Assembly (NCBI RefSeq): GCF_017104965.1
Contig: NZ_JAAGPR010000009.1
Coordinates: forward strand, 1 to 64,000
DNA from: Paraburkholderia sp. Ac-20340
Lineage (GTDB): Bacteria; Pseudomonadota; Gammaproteobacteria; Burkholderiales; Burkholderiaceae
Direction of reading: 5' to 3'
Length of the DNA stretch: 64,000 bases
In this document: piece by piece, positions 8,641 through 18,094 of the stretch
Layout of the letters: every line of letters begins with the position of its first letter
Position numbering within the stretch: the first letter of the stretch is position 1
Notes under the pieces: generated by a model
The model's input: the letters and a program-made list of their open reading frames with translations, nothing else
Told to the model about the DNA's origin: nothing
The model's database searches: none
Translations under genes and position numbers: made by a program

Positions 8641-9225
8641 TCAGTGCGCGGCGGCCACGATGTGAAACTTGATCTGCACGTCGTCGGCGACGACCGAGGT
8701 GTCTTTCCACTCGCCCGTGCCGATGTTGTAGGCCAGGCGCTTGATGGGCAGCGCGCCGTCGAACACCTGGTTCGCGCCGTCCTTGTGGAACGTCACGGGC
8801 ACGACGACGTCGGTCGTCTTGCCCTTGATCGTAAGCTTGCCCGCCACGCTGTAGGCGCCGTTCGCGCCCGGCTTGATCTGCGTCGAGACGAAGGTTGCGT
8901 GCGGGAACTTGCCGGCGTCGAACCATTCGTCGCCCGCGACTTCCTTGTTGTAGTCGGCCGAGCCGAGATCAAAGCTCGCGACATCGACGTCGAGCTTCGC
9001 GCTCGATGCAGCGGCGTTGGCCGGATCGAAGTGCACGTCGGCGCTGAACTTGTTGAACTTGCCTTCGACCGGCACGTTCATCTGCTTGAAGACGGCCGAC
9101 ACCGTGCTTTTGGCGTTATCGGCGGCATCCGCGTTCAGCGCGAAGCAAGCGGTGAAAGCCGCGCCGGCGGCAAGCGCCGCGCCGAGCGCGACGACGGAAA
9201 CTTTGGAGGCGAGACGTTGGATCAT
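8641..9225 (-). CDS. YceI family protein, second paralogue
   Basis: 194 residues. A long hydrophobic signal (about residues 8-35) is followed by a YceI domain: [32 protein letters not shown] and [19 protein letters not shown]. It diverges strongly from the adjacent YceI protein, so the pair is an old duplication rather than a recent one. It starts 50 bases after the cytochrome b561 stop and ends 62 bases before the next YceI start, consistent with one transcript. Confidence 0.88.
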   Translation of the reverse strand: MIQRLASKVSVVALGAALAAGAAFTACFALNADAADNAKSTVSAVFKQMNVPVEGKFNKFSADVHFDPANAAASSAKLDVDVASFDLGSADYNKEVAGDEWFDAGKFPHATFVSTQIKPGANGAYSVAGKLTIKGKTTDVVVPVTFHKDGANQVFDGALPIKRLAYNIGTGEWKDTSVVADDVQIKFHIVAAAH

Positions 9226-9275
9226 GTTCGTTCGGTTCGCGTTGAGCGGTGAGAGATCGGTTTCGGAAGTCTTGT

Positions 9276-9851
9276 TCAGTCGCGCGGCGTGCCGAACGGC
9301 AGCATGCGCGCGATGATGTTCTGACGGTCCAGCAACTGGTGTTTGACGACGGCGAGCACGTGCAGCACCACGACCGCCAGCAATGCGTAATCGAGCGTCA
9401 CGTGCACGGTGCGCAGCACGCCCTTGAGCGCGGTGTCGGGGCCGATCAGCGTGGGCAGCGGCCAGATGCCGAGATACACCACCTGAATGCCCGCCGCCGA
9501 GCTATACAGATAACCGCTCACGGGAATCGCGATCATCAGCAGATACAGCGCGACATGGCCCAGATGCGCGGCGCCCTTCTCCCAGCCGTGCATCGAGCGC
9601 GGCAGCGCGGGCGCGGCGTGGGTCGCACGCCAGAGAATGCGCACCAGCACCAGCGCGAGCACGGTCACGCCAATCCACTTGTGCCACGAGAAGTAGCGCA
9701 GCTTGGTGGGCGTGAAACCGGGGATGTCGGTCATGACCCAGCCGAGCGCGAAGCCCCACACGATCAGCGCGGCAATCAGCCAGTGCAGCAGCATGGCGAC
9801 GCCGCTGTAGCGGCCGGCGGGCTTGACGGAACGGTTCATCGGCATGGTCAT
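9276..9851 (-). CDS. Cytochrome b561 family protein
   Basis: 191 residues with four transmembrane helices. Candidate haem-ligand histidines lie in the helices: MLLHWLIAALIVW, WHKWIGVTVLAL, HLGHVALYLLMI and VTLDYALLAVVVLHVLAVVKH. It is an inner-membrane di-haem electron carrier, probably exchanging electrons with the quinone pool. It is first gene of an operon with two YceI proteins; that association recurs in proteobacteria. A LysR regulator diverges from it across a 94-bp gap containing a perfect inverted repeat. Start 9851 or the Met two codons later. Confidence 0.9.
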   Translation of the reverse strand: MTMPMNRSVKPAGRYSGVAMLLHWLIAALIVWGFALGWVMTDIPGFTPTKLRYFSWHKWIGVTVLALVLVRILWRATHAAPALPRSMHGWEKGAAHLGHVALYLLMIAIPVSGYLYSSAAGIQVVYLGIWPLPTLIGPDTALKGVLRTVHVTLDYALLAVVVLHVLAVVKHQLLDRQNIIARMLPFGTPRD

Positions 9852-9905
9852 CTTCGATAAGGAAGGCGCACTTTAACCCGGCGCCAGCTATACAAACAAT
9901 CGTCT

Positions 9906-9930
9906 AAAATGGATCGTTACCATCCATTTT
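9906..9930. promoter_or_regulatory. Probable LysR operator between the b561 operon and its regulator
   Basis: AAAATGGAT (9906-9914) and ATCCATTTT (9922-9930) form a perfect 9-bp inverted repeat around 7 bases. It contains the T-N11-A pattern favoured by LysR proteins and lies 16 bases before the regulator start, between the divergent genes. Confidence 0.65.
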
Positions 9931-9945
9931 TTCGATAGGTCGATC

Positions 9946-10863
9946 ATGGACCGCTCGCCCAGCCTCGAACAACTGCGTGCGCTGATCGCCGTGGCCGAAA
10001 CCGGCAGCTTTTCGGCGGCCGCGCGCCAGCTCGACCGCGCGCAATCGGTGGTGAGCTACACGATCGCCAATCTGGAAGCGCTGCTGGGCGTGGCGCTGTT
10101 CGAGCGCGGCAAGCGCAAGCCGGAACTGACCGCCGCAGGCCGCGCCATTCTCGCCGACGCGCGCCGTCTGGACCTGCTGATGGGCCAGCTTAACGCCAAG
10201 GCGGCCGGTCTGCAGCGCGGGCTGGAAGGCGAAGTCTCCGTGGCCGTCGATGTCATGTTTCCTTCGCAGCGGCTCGTGGAGGCCTTACAGGCCTTCGCGC
10301 TGGCGTTTCCTACCGTCGCCCTCAATCTCACCATGGAAGCGCTCGGCGGCGTGCTCAAGCTGGTGCTCGACGGCGATTGCGCGATCGGCATCAGCGGGCC
10401 GAACCAGAACTGGCCGCATGTGATCGAGGCGCAGTCGATCGGCACCGTCGAACTCGTGCTGGTGGCCGCGCCCTGCCACCCGCTCGCGCAAGTACCTCAG
10501 CCAGTGCGGATTTCCGATGCGCGCGAGCACACCCAGCTCGTGCTCACCGACCGCAGCCGCCTGACCTATGGCCAGACCTTCGGCGTGTACAGCAACCGCG
10601 CATGGAAGCTCGGCGACCTGGGCGCCAAGCATCGGCTGCTGCTGGCCGGGCTCGGCTGGGGGTCGATGCCGCGCCATCTGGTCGAGGCGGATCTCGAAGC
10701 CGGACGCCTCGCGCGCATCGTGCTCGCCGATCGCGGATCGGTGAACTACAACGTCTCGCTGATCCATCGCACCGATGCCGCCACCGGCCCGGCCTGTCAG
10801 TGGCTCTGCCACTTCCTCCGCAGCGGCACGCCGCCCGATGCGCCGCTGCCGGATGCGCGCTGA
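9946..10863 (+). CDS. LysR family transcriptional regulator
   Basis: 305 residues. The N-terminal winged HTH is typical (SLEQLRALIAVAETGSFSAAARQL, with recognition helix near SVVSYTIANLEALLG, residues about 5-65). The C-terminal periplasmic-binding-like effector domain spans about 90-295. It is divergent from the cytochrome b561/YceI operon, the usual arrangement for a regulator of the neighbouring operon; the 9-bp inverted repeat between them is the likely binding site. The effector cannot be told from sequence. Confidence 0.92.
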   Translation: MDRSPSLEQLRALIAVAETGSFSAAARQLDRAQSVVSYTIANLEALLGVALFERGKRKPELTAAGRAILADARRLDLLMGQLNAKAAGLQRGLEGEVSVAVDVMFPSQRLVEALQAFALAFPTVALNLTMEALGGVLKLVLDGDCAIGISGPNQNWPHVIEAQSIGTVELVLVAAPCHPLAQVPQPVRISDAREHTQLVLTDRSRLTYGQTFGVYSNRAWKLGDLGAKHRLLLAGLGWGSMPRHLVEADLEAGRLARIVLADRGSVNYNVSLIHRTDAATGPACQWLCHFLRSGTPPDAPLPDAR

Positions 10864-11067
10864 TCGGACATCCCGCTGCACGGCGTTGCACGGATACAAC
10901 CGTCGCGCCTCGCTCTGACAAGTCTTAACAAATCCGCCTCAGCCGCGCCGCGTAACGCGCGCAGGTGGATAAGCGCGGCCGCGGGCGTTTGAACACGCTG
11001 GAAGGTGATTTTTCGAGATGTCGAGGCGTGCCATGATCGCGCCGCTTTCGGCCATCGACATCGCCTC

Positions 11068-11442
11068 ATGTACAACTTCGTCTGCTGCCTGCTCTCGAAT
11101 CTCGTCCTGCTCGCCGTGGTGCGGCTGGTCTGCTGGTTCATCCGCGCGATGCGCCCGGATCTCACGCCGCACGGCACGCGGGTGTTCGTCGGCATGATGG
11201 CGCTCGCCTGCGTGTTCGACGCCGCGCTCACCTTTCTCGTTTTCGCCGATGCAGGCGGGCCGTGGACCATCTATCACCCGGTCAACGCGTTCTTCGCGCG
11301 CGCCGTGGCGTATATGCTCGCGGTGACCGTCGCGCTGATCCTCGTGCGCCGCGCAGCCCGGCGCGGCACGCGCGAACCGGGCAAACACGGCACGCTCACG
11401 ATCGAAACGTCGCCGTACAGCAAATCGACGTTGCCGATGTGA
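11068..11442 (+). CDS. Small inner-membrane protein of unknown function
   Basis: 124 residues from the ATG at 11068. Three hydrophobic segments are visible: about 5-25 (VCCLLSNLVLLAVVRLVCWFI), 38-60 (VFVGMMALACVFDAALTFLVF) and 70-95 (FFARAVAYMLAVTVALILV). There is then a basic tail RRAARRGTREPGKHG. I do not recognise a family. It starts 204 bases after the LysR gene and is followed by a convergent gene 24 bases later. An upstream in-frame ATG at 11005 would add a stretch with no membrane character. Confidence 0.6.
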   Translation: MYNFVCCLLSNLVLLAVVRLVCWFIRAMRPDLTPHGTRVFVGMMALACVFDAALTFLVFADAGGPWTIYHPVNAFFARAVAYMLAVTVALILVRRAARRGTREPGKHGTLTIETSPYSKSTLPM

Positions 11443-11466
11443 GCGCCACGAACCCGCGCATCGGCA

Positions 11467-12207
11467 TTACTTCTTTCTGGCCTTGCTCTTGTCTTTGACC
11501 TTGGCCGATGCAGGCTTCTGCGCGGCCGCATCGCTCGCCGCCGCTGCGGCCGCCACCGCCCCGCCCGCGCCGCTCGTCACCGCAGTCTGCGGCACCACGC
11601 CCGACCAGCCCGGCAGATAGCGCGCATCGGCATCGTGCGCATGCGCGAGCGCATCGCGCAACGCATCGCCGAAATCCTTCGCGACATGCGCGGCGCTCAC
11701 CTTCTGACGCAGATAGTCGGCCCAGAGGAATTCGCTGAAGGGCGTCGTGTCCTTGGCGTAGCCGCCCGCCACGCGCAACTCGCCCGCGAGGCTGCGATAG
11801 GGATCGTCGGCGAGACCGGAAAGCTGCTTGGGCAGCGCGTCGTAATCGCAGCGCTCGCCCGACGCATCAAACGGATGCACCCACTGGTTGTGCTCCATCA
11901 TCCGCCAGAAGATCGTCGGCTCCAGCCACGAGAGATCCTTGATGACCGTGACGCGCACGCTCGGCACGCCTTCGTGCAGCCACGCGAGACCAAGGTGATG
12001 ATGATCGACCACGTAGTAGCGCTGCTTCGGTCCGAGCACGGCCGGGAACCAGTGATTGTCGATGGCGGCGGCGCGGCCTTTTTTGTCGAGCGTCTTCCAG
12101 TGATCGCGCTTGAGCGCGACTTCGCGATAACCGACGGTCAGTTGCGTCGGCCGCAGTTCTTCGAGCTTGACGGTGATGAGATGCAGATCGGCATTCGACA
12201 GGTTCAT
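11467..12207 (-). CDS. ParB-like nuclease-fold protein
   Basis: 246 residues from the ATG at 12207, which is preceded by a good GGAGG at 8 bases. The N-terminal half resembles the ParB/sulfiredoxin fold family seen outside partition systems (ParBc_2 type): LITVKLEELRPTQLTVGYREVALKRDHW, then the family's motif YYVVDHHHLGLAWL. There is no ParB HTH, so it is not a chromosome-partition protein. The last 45 residues are a low-complexity Ala/Gly stretch ending in a lysine-rich tail (KVKDKSKARKK). Function unknown; family placement is from memory. Confidence 0.75.
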   Translation of the reverse strand: MNLSNADLHLITVKLEELRPTQLTVGYREVALKRDHWKTLDKKGRAAAIDNHWFPAVLGPKQRYYVVDHHHLGLAWLHEGVPSVRVTVIKDLSWLEPTIFWRMMEHNQWVHPFDASGERCDYDALPKQLSGLADDPYRSLAGELRVAGGYAKDTTPFSEFLWADYLRQKVSAAHVAKDFGDALRDALAHAHDADARYLPGWSGVVPQTAVTSGAGGAVAAAAAASDAAAQKPASAKVKDKSKARKK

Positions 12208-12590
12208 GAAGCCTCCGTGTAGGTGTCCTGATAGCTTTCTTATGGGCTCGCCACGACCAATGCAGCGATAGACGCAACCCGCAACGATAACGCCAAACAG
12301 CTCGCGCACGCGCATGCAAAGCGCATGTTCTGAAACATCGACGTCGTCGCAATCGCGCGCGCATTGCCTGGGGTCAACCCCGAAGCACCTGGGCACGCAG
12401 GATGCACGCGATCGCCGCTTCGCCTATAAATGCACAAGCGATGCAGCGGCGGGCCCGACACTTCACGCCCGCCGGATCACAAGGCCTCGCCCCAACGGTT
12501 GCACAGTCGTCGTTTCAGTCGCTTCAACATGCAGTGGCCTGCAGTTCAACGCGTCTTTCCGGCTCAATCACCGAATCAAGCGAGGGCATC
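12208..12590. other. Divergent intergenic region between the ParB-like gene and mscS
   Basis: No gene recognised in 383 bp. TATAAA at 12425-12430 could be a -10 box for mscS, but the matching -35 is weak (ATGCAC at 12403). A GGAGG ribosome site for the ParB-like gene lies at about 12215. Confidence 0.4.
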
Positions 12591-13424
12591 TTGGATCTCG
12601 AAACCATCCGCGTATTCATCATGACCCGAGGCATCGACTTCGGGACCAAAGTCATTGCGGCCATCGTCCTGTGGATCATCGGGCGCTGGGCCATCAATCT
12701 GGTCGCGGGCTTCCTGCGCAAGGTGCTCTCGCGCAACGAGCGCTTCGATCACACGCTCGCGCATTACCTGAGTTCGATCCTCGCGGCCGTGCTGAACCTG
12801 ATCCTGGTGCTGGCGATCCTGCAGGTGTTCGGCGTGCAGACGACCTCGTTCGCCGCGCTGCTCGCGGGTCTGGGTCTTGCCATCGGCACGGCCTGGGGCG
12901 GTCTGCTCGCGCACTTCGCCGCGGGCGTGTTCATGCAGGTGCTGCGCCCGTTCAAGGTGGGCGACTTCGTGACGGCGGGCGGCGTGACGGGCACGGTCAA
13001 GGAGCTGGGTATTTTCGGCACGACCATCATTTCGCCCGATAACGTCGTGAACATCATCGGCAATAACAAGATCTTTTCGGACACGATCTCGAACTACAGC
13101 GCCACGCCCGTGCGCCGCGTCGAGCTGACCGCGAAGATCGCCAATGGCGTCGATCCCGTCGATGCCGCCAACCGTCTGCGCGCGGCCATCGCGAAGATCC
13201 CGAATGTCGCCACGGAGCCGGCGCCGGACGTCGAGATTCTCTCGTTCACGCCCGAAGGCCCGCTGCTGGCCGTGCGCCCCTTCACGAATAACGACACGTA
13301 TTGGCAGGTGTATTTCGATACCAACCGCGCGATCGTCGAGACGTTCCGCGACGCGGGTTATCCGACGCCGGAAACGCCTTCGATCATCCGGCGCATCGGT
13401 GCGCAGGGTACGCAAGCGACCTAA
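12591..13424 (+). CDS. Small-conductance mechanosensitive channel (MscS family)
   Basis: 277 residues if it starts at the TTG at 12591 (preceded by GCGAGGG); an ATG at 12621 would shorten it by ten residues but would remove the usual family opening DLETIRVFIMTRG. Three transmembrane helices are visible: KVIAAIVLWIIGRWAINLV, AHYLSSILAAVLNLILVLAI, and the Gly/Ala-rich pore helix FAALLAGLGLAIGTAWGGLLAHFAAG. The beta domain (GDFVTAGGVTGTVKELGIFGTTI) and cytoplasmic C-terminal vestibule follow. It releases solutes on hypo-osmotic shock. The start is uncertain. Confidence 0.9.
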   Translation: MDLETIRVFIMTRGIDFGTKVIAAIVLWIIGRWAINLVAGFLRKVLSRNERFDHTLAHYLSSILAAVLNLILVLAILQVFGVQTTSFAALLAGLGLAIGTAWGGLLAHFAAGVFMQVLRPFKVGDFVTAGGVTGTVKELGIFGTTIISPDNVVNIIGNNKIFSDTISNYSATPVRRVELTAKIANGVDPVDAANRLRAAIAKIPNVATEPAPDVEILSFTPEGPLLAVRPFTNNDTYWQVYFDTNRAIVETFRDAGYPTPETPSIIRRIGAQGTQAT

Positions 13425-13480
13425 GTGACTTGAGCGACTTAAGCCGCTTGAGCCACATAAAGCGGCCGAGCGCGCAAACA

Positions 13481-13516
13481 AAAACGGCATCGTCCTTGCG
13501 GGCGATGCCGTTTTTT
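13481..13516. terminator. Bidirectional terminator between mscS and the DedA gene
   Basis: AAAACGGCATCG and CGATGCCGTTTT form a 12-bp stem with a 10-base loop and a six-T run; the genes converge here. Confidence 0.85.
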
Positions 13517-13544
13517 CATGCAGTGCGAAACCGCTCAGTCAAGC

Positions 13545-14231
13545 TCAGTTGCCATTCGGCCCGCGCACGGCATTCGCGCCGTTGTTCTTGCGCATCATCT
13601 TCCAGAGACCACCGAGCACCACCGGCACGATCGCCGCGCCAATGCCCACCAGCACGATGATGTTGAGGTACTGGCGAATAAACGGAATATTGCCGAAGAA
13701 GAAGCCCAGCAGCACGAGCAGCAGCACCCAGAACAGCGCGCCCGCGATATTGAACAGCTGGAAGCGCTGCATGCTCATCTGCGAGACGCCCGCGACGAAC
13801 GGCGCGAACGTGCGCACGACCGGAATGAAACGCGCGAGCACGATGGTCTTGCCGCCGTGGCGCTCGTAGAAGTCGTGGGTCTTTTGCAGCGCGGCGCGGT
13901 CGAGGAAGCGTTCGAGCCCAGGAATACGGGTGTTGAACACCTTCGGGCCGATGGCGCGGCCAATCATGTAGTTCAGCGTGTTGCCCGTGACCGCCGCGAC
14001 GATCAGCAGCGTGAGCAGCGCGCCCAGATTCATTTCGTGCGTGGCCGCGAATGCGCCGCCGATAAACAGCAGCGAGTCGCCCGGCAGGAACGGCAGTACG
14101 ACAAGGCCGGTCTCGCAGAACACGATCAGGAACAGGACCGCATAGACCCAGGCACCGTACTGGTGGATGAAGACTCCGAGAAACTTGTCGATGTGCAAGA
14201 CAAGGTTGACGAACTGCAGCAGCGTATCCAA
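13545..14231 (-). CDS. DedA family membrane protein
   Basis: 228 residues; SNARE-associated/VTT-domain family. The conserved core is FCETGLVVLPFLPGDSLLFIGG near residues 38-60, followed by the Arg-containing amphipathic motif RFIPVVRTFAPFVAGVSQM (about 135-155). There are about five hydrophobic segments. DedA proteins support proton-motive-force homeostasis and lipid-carrier recycling, and some Burkholderia members affect polymyxin resistance; which subgroup this is cannot be settled here. It stands alone, convergent with mscS and divergent from mutL. Confidence 0.9.
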   Translation of the reverse strand: MDTLLQFVNLVLHIDKFLGVFIHQYGAWVYAVLFLIVFCETGLVVLPFLPGDSLLFIGGAFAATHEMNLGALLTLLIVAAVTGNTLNYMIGRAIGPKVFNTRIPGLERFLDRAALQKTHDFYERHGGKTIVLARFIPVVRTFAPFVAGVSQMSMQRFQLFNIAGALFWVLLLVLLGFFFGNIPFIRQYLNIIVLVGIGAAIVPVVLGGLWKMMRKNNGANAVRGPNGN

Positions 14232-14499
14232 AAGTGTCCCTTATTGGTCATGGTTCCGGTCGACGAATCGTCGTGATGCGGCCGTCTGGAACCTGTGTTG
14301 CGCGAGAAGGAAAATTGACCGCGCCATCATACCGAAAGTGCCCGTCGTCACGAAAAATTCCCACGAAAATCTGCAAAAGTTCGTCGAATCTACGGCCAAA
14401 GCGCAGCAAACCCGGCCAGACACCGAATCCAGCCTTAAGGGAGCCTGAAGCGCGCGCCACGGCCGAAACCAGGGCCGCAAGGCGCCATCCCCGACTCGT

Positions 14500-14505
14500 T
14501 ATAAT
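14500..14505 (+). promoter_or_regulatory. Perfect -10 box directly before mutL
   Basis: TATAAT ends 7 bases before the mutL ATG (14513), which predicts a transcript starting at about the ATG. The -35 position shows no good match. See finding on leaderless starts. Confidence 0.5.
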
Positions 14506-14512
14506 TGCCCGC

Positions 14513-16741
14513 ATGTCTGAGAATCTCGATCCCAGCGGCGACGCCGCGCCCGAAGCGGCCGATCACGCCGCGCCCGCCATCGACACTGAAGCGTCCGCCG
14601 CGCACATGACGCCCGAATCGGCGCATGAATCGCGCGCCGCCCAGCCCGCGCGCGCGATCCAGGCGCTGCCCGATCAGCTCATCAGCCAGATCGCCGCAGG
14701 CGAAGTGGTCGAGCGCCCCGCGTCGGTGGTGAAGGAACTGCTCGAAAACGCGCTCGACGCGGGTGCGGGCACGCTGCGCATCCTGCTCGACGAAGGCGGC
14801 GTGAAGCGCATTTCGATCGCCGACGACGGCTGCGGCATCCCCGAAGCCGAATTGCCGCTCGCGCTGATGCGCCACGCCACCAGCAAGATCCGCTCGCTCG
14901 CCGAACTCGAAAGCGTCGCGACGCTCGGGTTTCGCGGCGAAGCGCTCGCCTCGATCGCCTCGGTCGCCGAGATGTCGATCACGAGCCGCCCCGCCAGCGC
15001 CGCGCACGCGGTCAAGATCGACGCCAATACCGGCGCGCTCTCGCCTGCTGCGGGCGGCCAGGGCACGACCATCGAAGTGCGCGAGCTGTATTTCAATACG
15101 CCCGCGCGCCGCAAATTCCTCAAGAGCGAGCAGACGGAACTCGGCCACTGCCTGGAGATGATCCGCCGCAGCGCGCTCGCGCGGCCCGACGTGGCGATTT
15201 CGGTGCTGCACAACGGCCGCGCGGTCGAGCACTGGAACGCGAGCGATCCGTCCACGCGCGTGTCGAAGATTCTCGGCGAGACCTTTGCAACCGCGCATCT
15301 GCCGCTCGACGAGCGCGCAGGGCCGCTCGCCGTCTACGGCTGCGCGGGTCTGCCCACGGCCAGCCGCAATCGCGCCGATCAGCAGTATTTCTTCGTCAAC
15401 GGCCGCTTCGTGCGCGACAAGCTGCTCACGCATGCGGTGCGCGCCGCGTATGAAGATGTGCTGCACGGCGACCGTTACCCGTCCTACGTGCTGTTCCTCG
15501 ACTTGCCGCCCGAGGCCGTCGATGTGAACGTGCATCCGTCGAAGATCGAAGTGCGTTTCCGCGATTCGCGCTCGATTCACCAGTTCGTGTTCCATGCCGT
15601 GCAGCGCGCGCTGGCGCGGCACGCGGGCGCGTCGCCGGAAACGACTTCGGGCGGCCATTCGGCGATGATCGAGCCGCGTGCGATGCCGGGCGCGGGCGTG
15701 CTTGGCGGATCGGTCGGGCTGACTTCGGGTGCGACTGCGGGTGCGTCGGCTGGAAGCGGTTCGGTCGGCGGCGGCGCGGCTTCCGGGTTCGACGCGGCAT
15801 CGGGCCGCTTCGGCACGGCGAGCGTCGCGAGCAGTTTCGGCGGTTCGGGCAGCGGCTTCGGTTCAGGCTCGCGCTCTTCGGGCTTCGGCGGCTCGGGTGG
15901 ATCAGGCGGCGGGTTCGGAGGCAGCGGAGGCGGCAGTAGCGCCAGCAGCGGCAACACCTGGATGCGCCAGTCGCGCATGACCCAGGGCAGCCTGCCGGTC
16001 GCGCAGCCGCTCGCGCTCTACGACGCACTGTTCGGCCGCAAGGACGTGGGCGCCGGCACGGCCGACGCCTCGACCGTCCCGCACGCCGCCGATGGCGCAC
16101 AAACCGACGCCTTCGACACGCAAGCCCAGCAGGCCGCCGGTTTCGACGCGCGCGACGATCATCCGCTCGGCTTCGCGCTCGGTCAGGTGCACGGCATCTA
16201 CGTGCTCGCGCAGAACACGCGCGGCCTCGTGATCGTCGATATGCACGCGGCGCACGAACGCATTCTCTACGAGCAGTTCAAGCACGCGCTGGCCGAACGC
16301 TCGCTCGCCGTGCAGCCGCTGCTGATCCCCATTTCGATGACCGCCGATCCGATCGAAACCGGCACCGTCGAAGAAGAAAAGGCCACGCTCGAAGCGCTCG
16401 GCTTCGATCTCGCGGTGCTTTCGCCGACGTCGATCGCGATCCGCGCCGTGCCCGCCCTGCTCAAGGACGCCGATCTCCAGGCGCTTGCGCGCGCTGTGTT
16501 GACCGATCTGCATGCTTACGGCGGCTCGCGCGTGCTCACCGAGCGCCAGCACGAAATGCTCGGCACGCTCGCCTGCCATCACGCGGTACGCGCCAACCGC
16601 CGCCTGACGCTCGACGAAATGAACGCGCTACTGCGCCAGATGGAAGCCACCGAGCGCGCCGACCAGTGCAATCACGGCCGGCCCACGTGGTATCAGCTCA
16701 CGCTCGCCGATCTCGATCGTCTTTTCATGCGCGGTCAGTGA
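14513..16741 (+). CDS. mutL: DNA mismatch repair protein MutL
   Basis: 742 residues from the ATG at 14513. GHKL ATPase motifs are clear: [28 protein letters not shown] and [19 protein letters not shown]. The transducer domain ends at [15 protein letters not shown] long Gly/Ser-rich linker (about residues 385-490) leads to the C-terminal dimerisation domain ([32 protein letters not shown], and [23 protein letters not shown] near the end). It couples MutS mismatch recognition to repair. An acidic/Ala-rich 45-residue N-terminal extension precedes the usual start at about [18 protein letters not shown]. miaA follows after 10 bases. Confidence 0.95.
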   Translation: MSENLDPSGDAAPEAADHAAPAIDTEASAAHMTPESAHESRAAQPARAIQALPDQLISQIAAGEVVERPASVVKELLENALDAGAGTLRILLDEGGVKRISIADDGCGIPEAELPLALMRHATSKIRSLAELESVATLGFRGEALASIASVAEMSITSRPASAAHAVKIDANTGALSPAAGGQGTTIEVRELYFNTPARRKFLKSEQTELGHCLEMIRRSALARPDVAISVLHNGRAVEHWNASDPSTRVSKILGETFATAHLPLDERAGPLAVYGCAGLPTASRNRADQQYFFVNGRFVRDKLLTHAVRAAYEDVLHGDRYPSYVLFLDLPPEAVDVNVHPSKIEVRFRDSRSIHQFVFHAVQRALARHAGASPETTSGGHSAMIEPRAMPGAGVLGGSVGLTSGATAGASAGSGSVGGGAASGFDAASGRFGTASVASSFGGSGSGFGSGSRSSGFGGSGGSGGGFGGSGGGSSASSGNTWMRQSRMTQGSLPVAQPLALYDALFGRKDVGAGTADASTVPHAADGAQTDAFDTQAQQAAGFDARDDHPLGFALGQVHGIYVLAQNTRGLVIVDMHAAHERILYEQFKHALAERSLAVQPLLIPISMTADPIETGTVEEEKATLEALGFDLAVLSPTSIAIRAVPALLKDADLQALARAVLTDLHAYGGSRVLTERQHEMLGTLACHHAVRANRRLTLDEMNALLRQMEATERADQCNHGRPTWYQLTLADLDRLFMRGQ

Positions 16742-16751
16742 GAGGGCAGAG

Positions 16752-17729
16752 ATGGTGAATCACGTACTTCCGGTCGCGTGCCTGCTCGGCCCGACCGCTT
16801 CGGGCAAGACGGCCGCCGCACTCGAATTCGCCGCGCAGTCGAAAGCGCGCGGGCGCGAGGTCGAAATCGTCAGCGTCGATTCGGCGCTGGTCTATCGCGA
16901 AATGGATATCGGCACGGCCAAACCCAGCGCCGCCGAGCGCGCGGCGGCCGTGCATCATCTGATCGACATCGTCGATCCGGCCGATGCCTATTCCGCCGCC
17001 AACTTTCGCGCCGACGCGCTGCGCGTGACCGGCGAGATCGTCGCGCGCGGCAACCTGCCCTTGCTGGTGGGCGGCACGATGCTCTACTACAAGGCGCTCA
17101 CGCAGGGCCTGAGCGATCTGCCGACCGCCGATGCCGCCGTGCGCGCTCAACTCGACGCCGACGCCGAACGCGACGGCTGGCCCGCGCTGCACGCGCGTCT
17201 GGCCGAAGTCGACGCGCCCACGGCCGCGCGCCTCGCGCCCAACGACTCGCAGCGCATCCAGCGTGCGCTCGAAATCTTCCTGCTGACCGGCCAGCCGATG
17301 TCGACGCTGCTGGCCGCGCCGCGCCAACCCGCCGCCAACGACGAAGCCGCGCGTTACCGCGCCGTGCCGATCGCGCTGGAGCCGTCGGACCGCGCCGTGC
17401 TGCACAAGCGCATCGAACAGCGTTTCGACGCGATGCTCGCGGGCGGTCTGATCGACGAGGTGACCGCACTGCGCGCGCGCGGCGATCTGAACGCGGATCT
17501 GCCTTCGATGCGCTGCGTGGGGTATCGGCAGGCGTGGGAGTACCTGGACGGCGAGATCGATTACGCCACCATGCGCGACAAAGGCGTATTCGCCACGCGC
17601 CAGCTTTGCAAGCGCCAGCTGACGTGGTTGCGCGCGATGCCGGAACGTATCGTCGTGGATTGCTGCGCGGCGGATGTGACGGCGCAAGCGGTGGCGGCAG
17701 TCGCCTCCGTGGTCAACAGCGCCGACTGA
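16752..17729 (+). CDS. miaA: tRNA dimethylallyltransferase MiaA
   Basis: 325 residues. The P-loop GPTASGKT lies at residues 13-20, with [20 protein letters not shown] and [14 protein letters not shown] (substrate loop) following, then the [11 protein letters not shown] tRNA-contact region and [11 protein letters not shown] near the end. It transfers the dimethylallyl group of DMAPP to N6 of A37 in tRNAs reading UNN codons. Co-transcription with mutL is the common arrangement in proteobacteria. Confidence 0.96.
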   Translation: MVNHVLPVACLLGPTASGKTAAALEFAAQSKARGREVEIVSVDSALVYREMDIGTAKPSAAERAAAVHHLIDIVDPADAYSAANFRADALRVTGEIVARGNLPLLVGGTMLYYKALTQGLSDLPTADAAVRAQLDADAERDGWPALHARLAEVDAPTAARLAPNDSQRIQRALEIFLLTGQPMSTLLAAPRQPAANDEAARYRAVPIALEPSDRAVLHKRIEQRFDAMLAGGLIDEVTALRARGDLNADLPSMRCVGYRQAWEYLDGEIDYATMRDKGVFATRQLCKRQLTWLRAMPERIVVDCCAADVTAQAVAAVASVVNSAD

Positions 17730-17737
17730 CAGCCGAC

Positions 17738-17760
17738 ACGCGCCAAGTCATCTGGCGCGT
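17738..17760 (+). terminator. Hairpin after miaA, possible terminator
   Basis: ACGCGCCA and TGGCGCGT form a perfect 8-bp stem, but only TTCTT follows. A second GC-rich hairpin (GCGCGGCGC/GCGCCGCGC) starts about 6 bases later. Together they may end the mutL-miaA transcript. Confidence 0.4.
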
Positions 17761-17922
17761 TCTTCAGGCGCGGCGCATCGCGCGCCGCGCGCATCTGAAC
17801 CTCCCTCCTCTGCGTTGTTGTGCGTCACAACAAGCGCATCACACGCGCGTCGATGCGCGTCCTCATGGCGTGTACAGCGGCGGTACCCCGCAGCGCACCA
17901 CCAAAATCCGCTTTTCCCCGTC

Positions 17923-17977
17923 TTGACTTTCGATCGACCGAATACGATCATTCGTTCATCGATCGAGCAAATGCTCA
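17923..17977 (+). promoter_or_regulatory. Promoter/operator of the arabinitol operon, shared with the ABC importer operon
   Basis: The -35 TTGACT (17923-17928) is followed after 10 bases by the near-perfect dyad CGAATACGATCATTCG (17939-17954). Ten bases later comes the palindrome GAGCAAATGCTC, extended by A (17965-17977). With 17-base spacing the -10 is GATCAT, inside the dyad. The same elements at the same spacing stand upstream of the gene at 29066, so this is the likely SorC-regulator binding region. An outer CGATCGA/TCGATCG pair also flanks the dyad. Confidence 0.65.
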
Positions 17978-18094
17978 CACCCAGAGCGCAGCGCGCCTCG
18001 GAACGGCGCACGCCAGATGGCGCACGCAAAATGCGCGCAGCACCTGCAGGTCAAAGCCAGGCAAAAAATTCAGGGCGAAAAACAGGAGACAACT

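Noticed and set aside
11467-12207. Chromosome- or plasmid-partition ParB
   Set aside because: No HTH domain, no parA partner and no parS-like dyads; only a ParB-like fold segment is seen.
15700-15960. Gly/Ser-rich stretch in mutL as a frameshift or separate gene
   Set aside because: The frame is open throughout and joins two recognisable MutL domains; linkers of this type are known to be variable.
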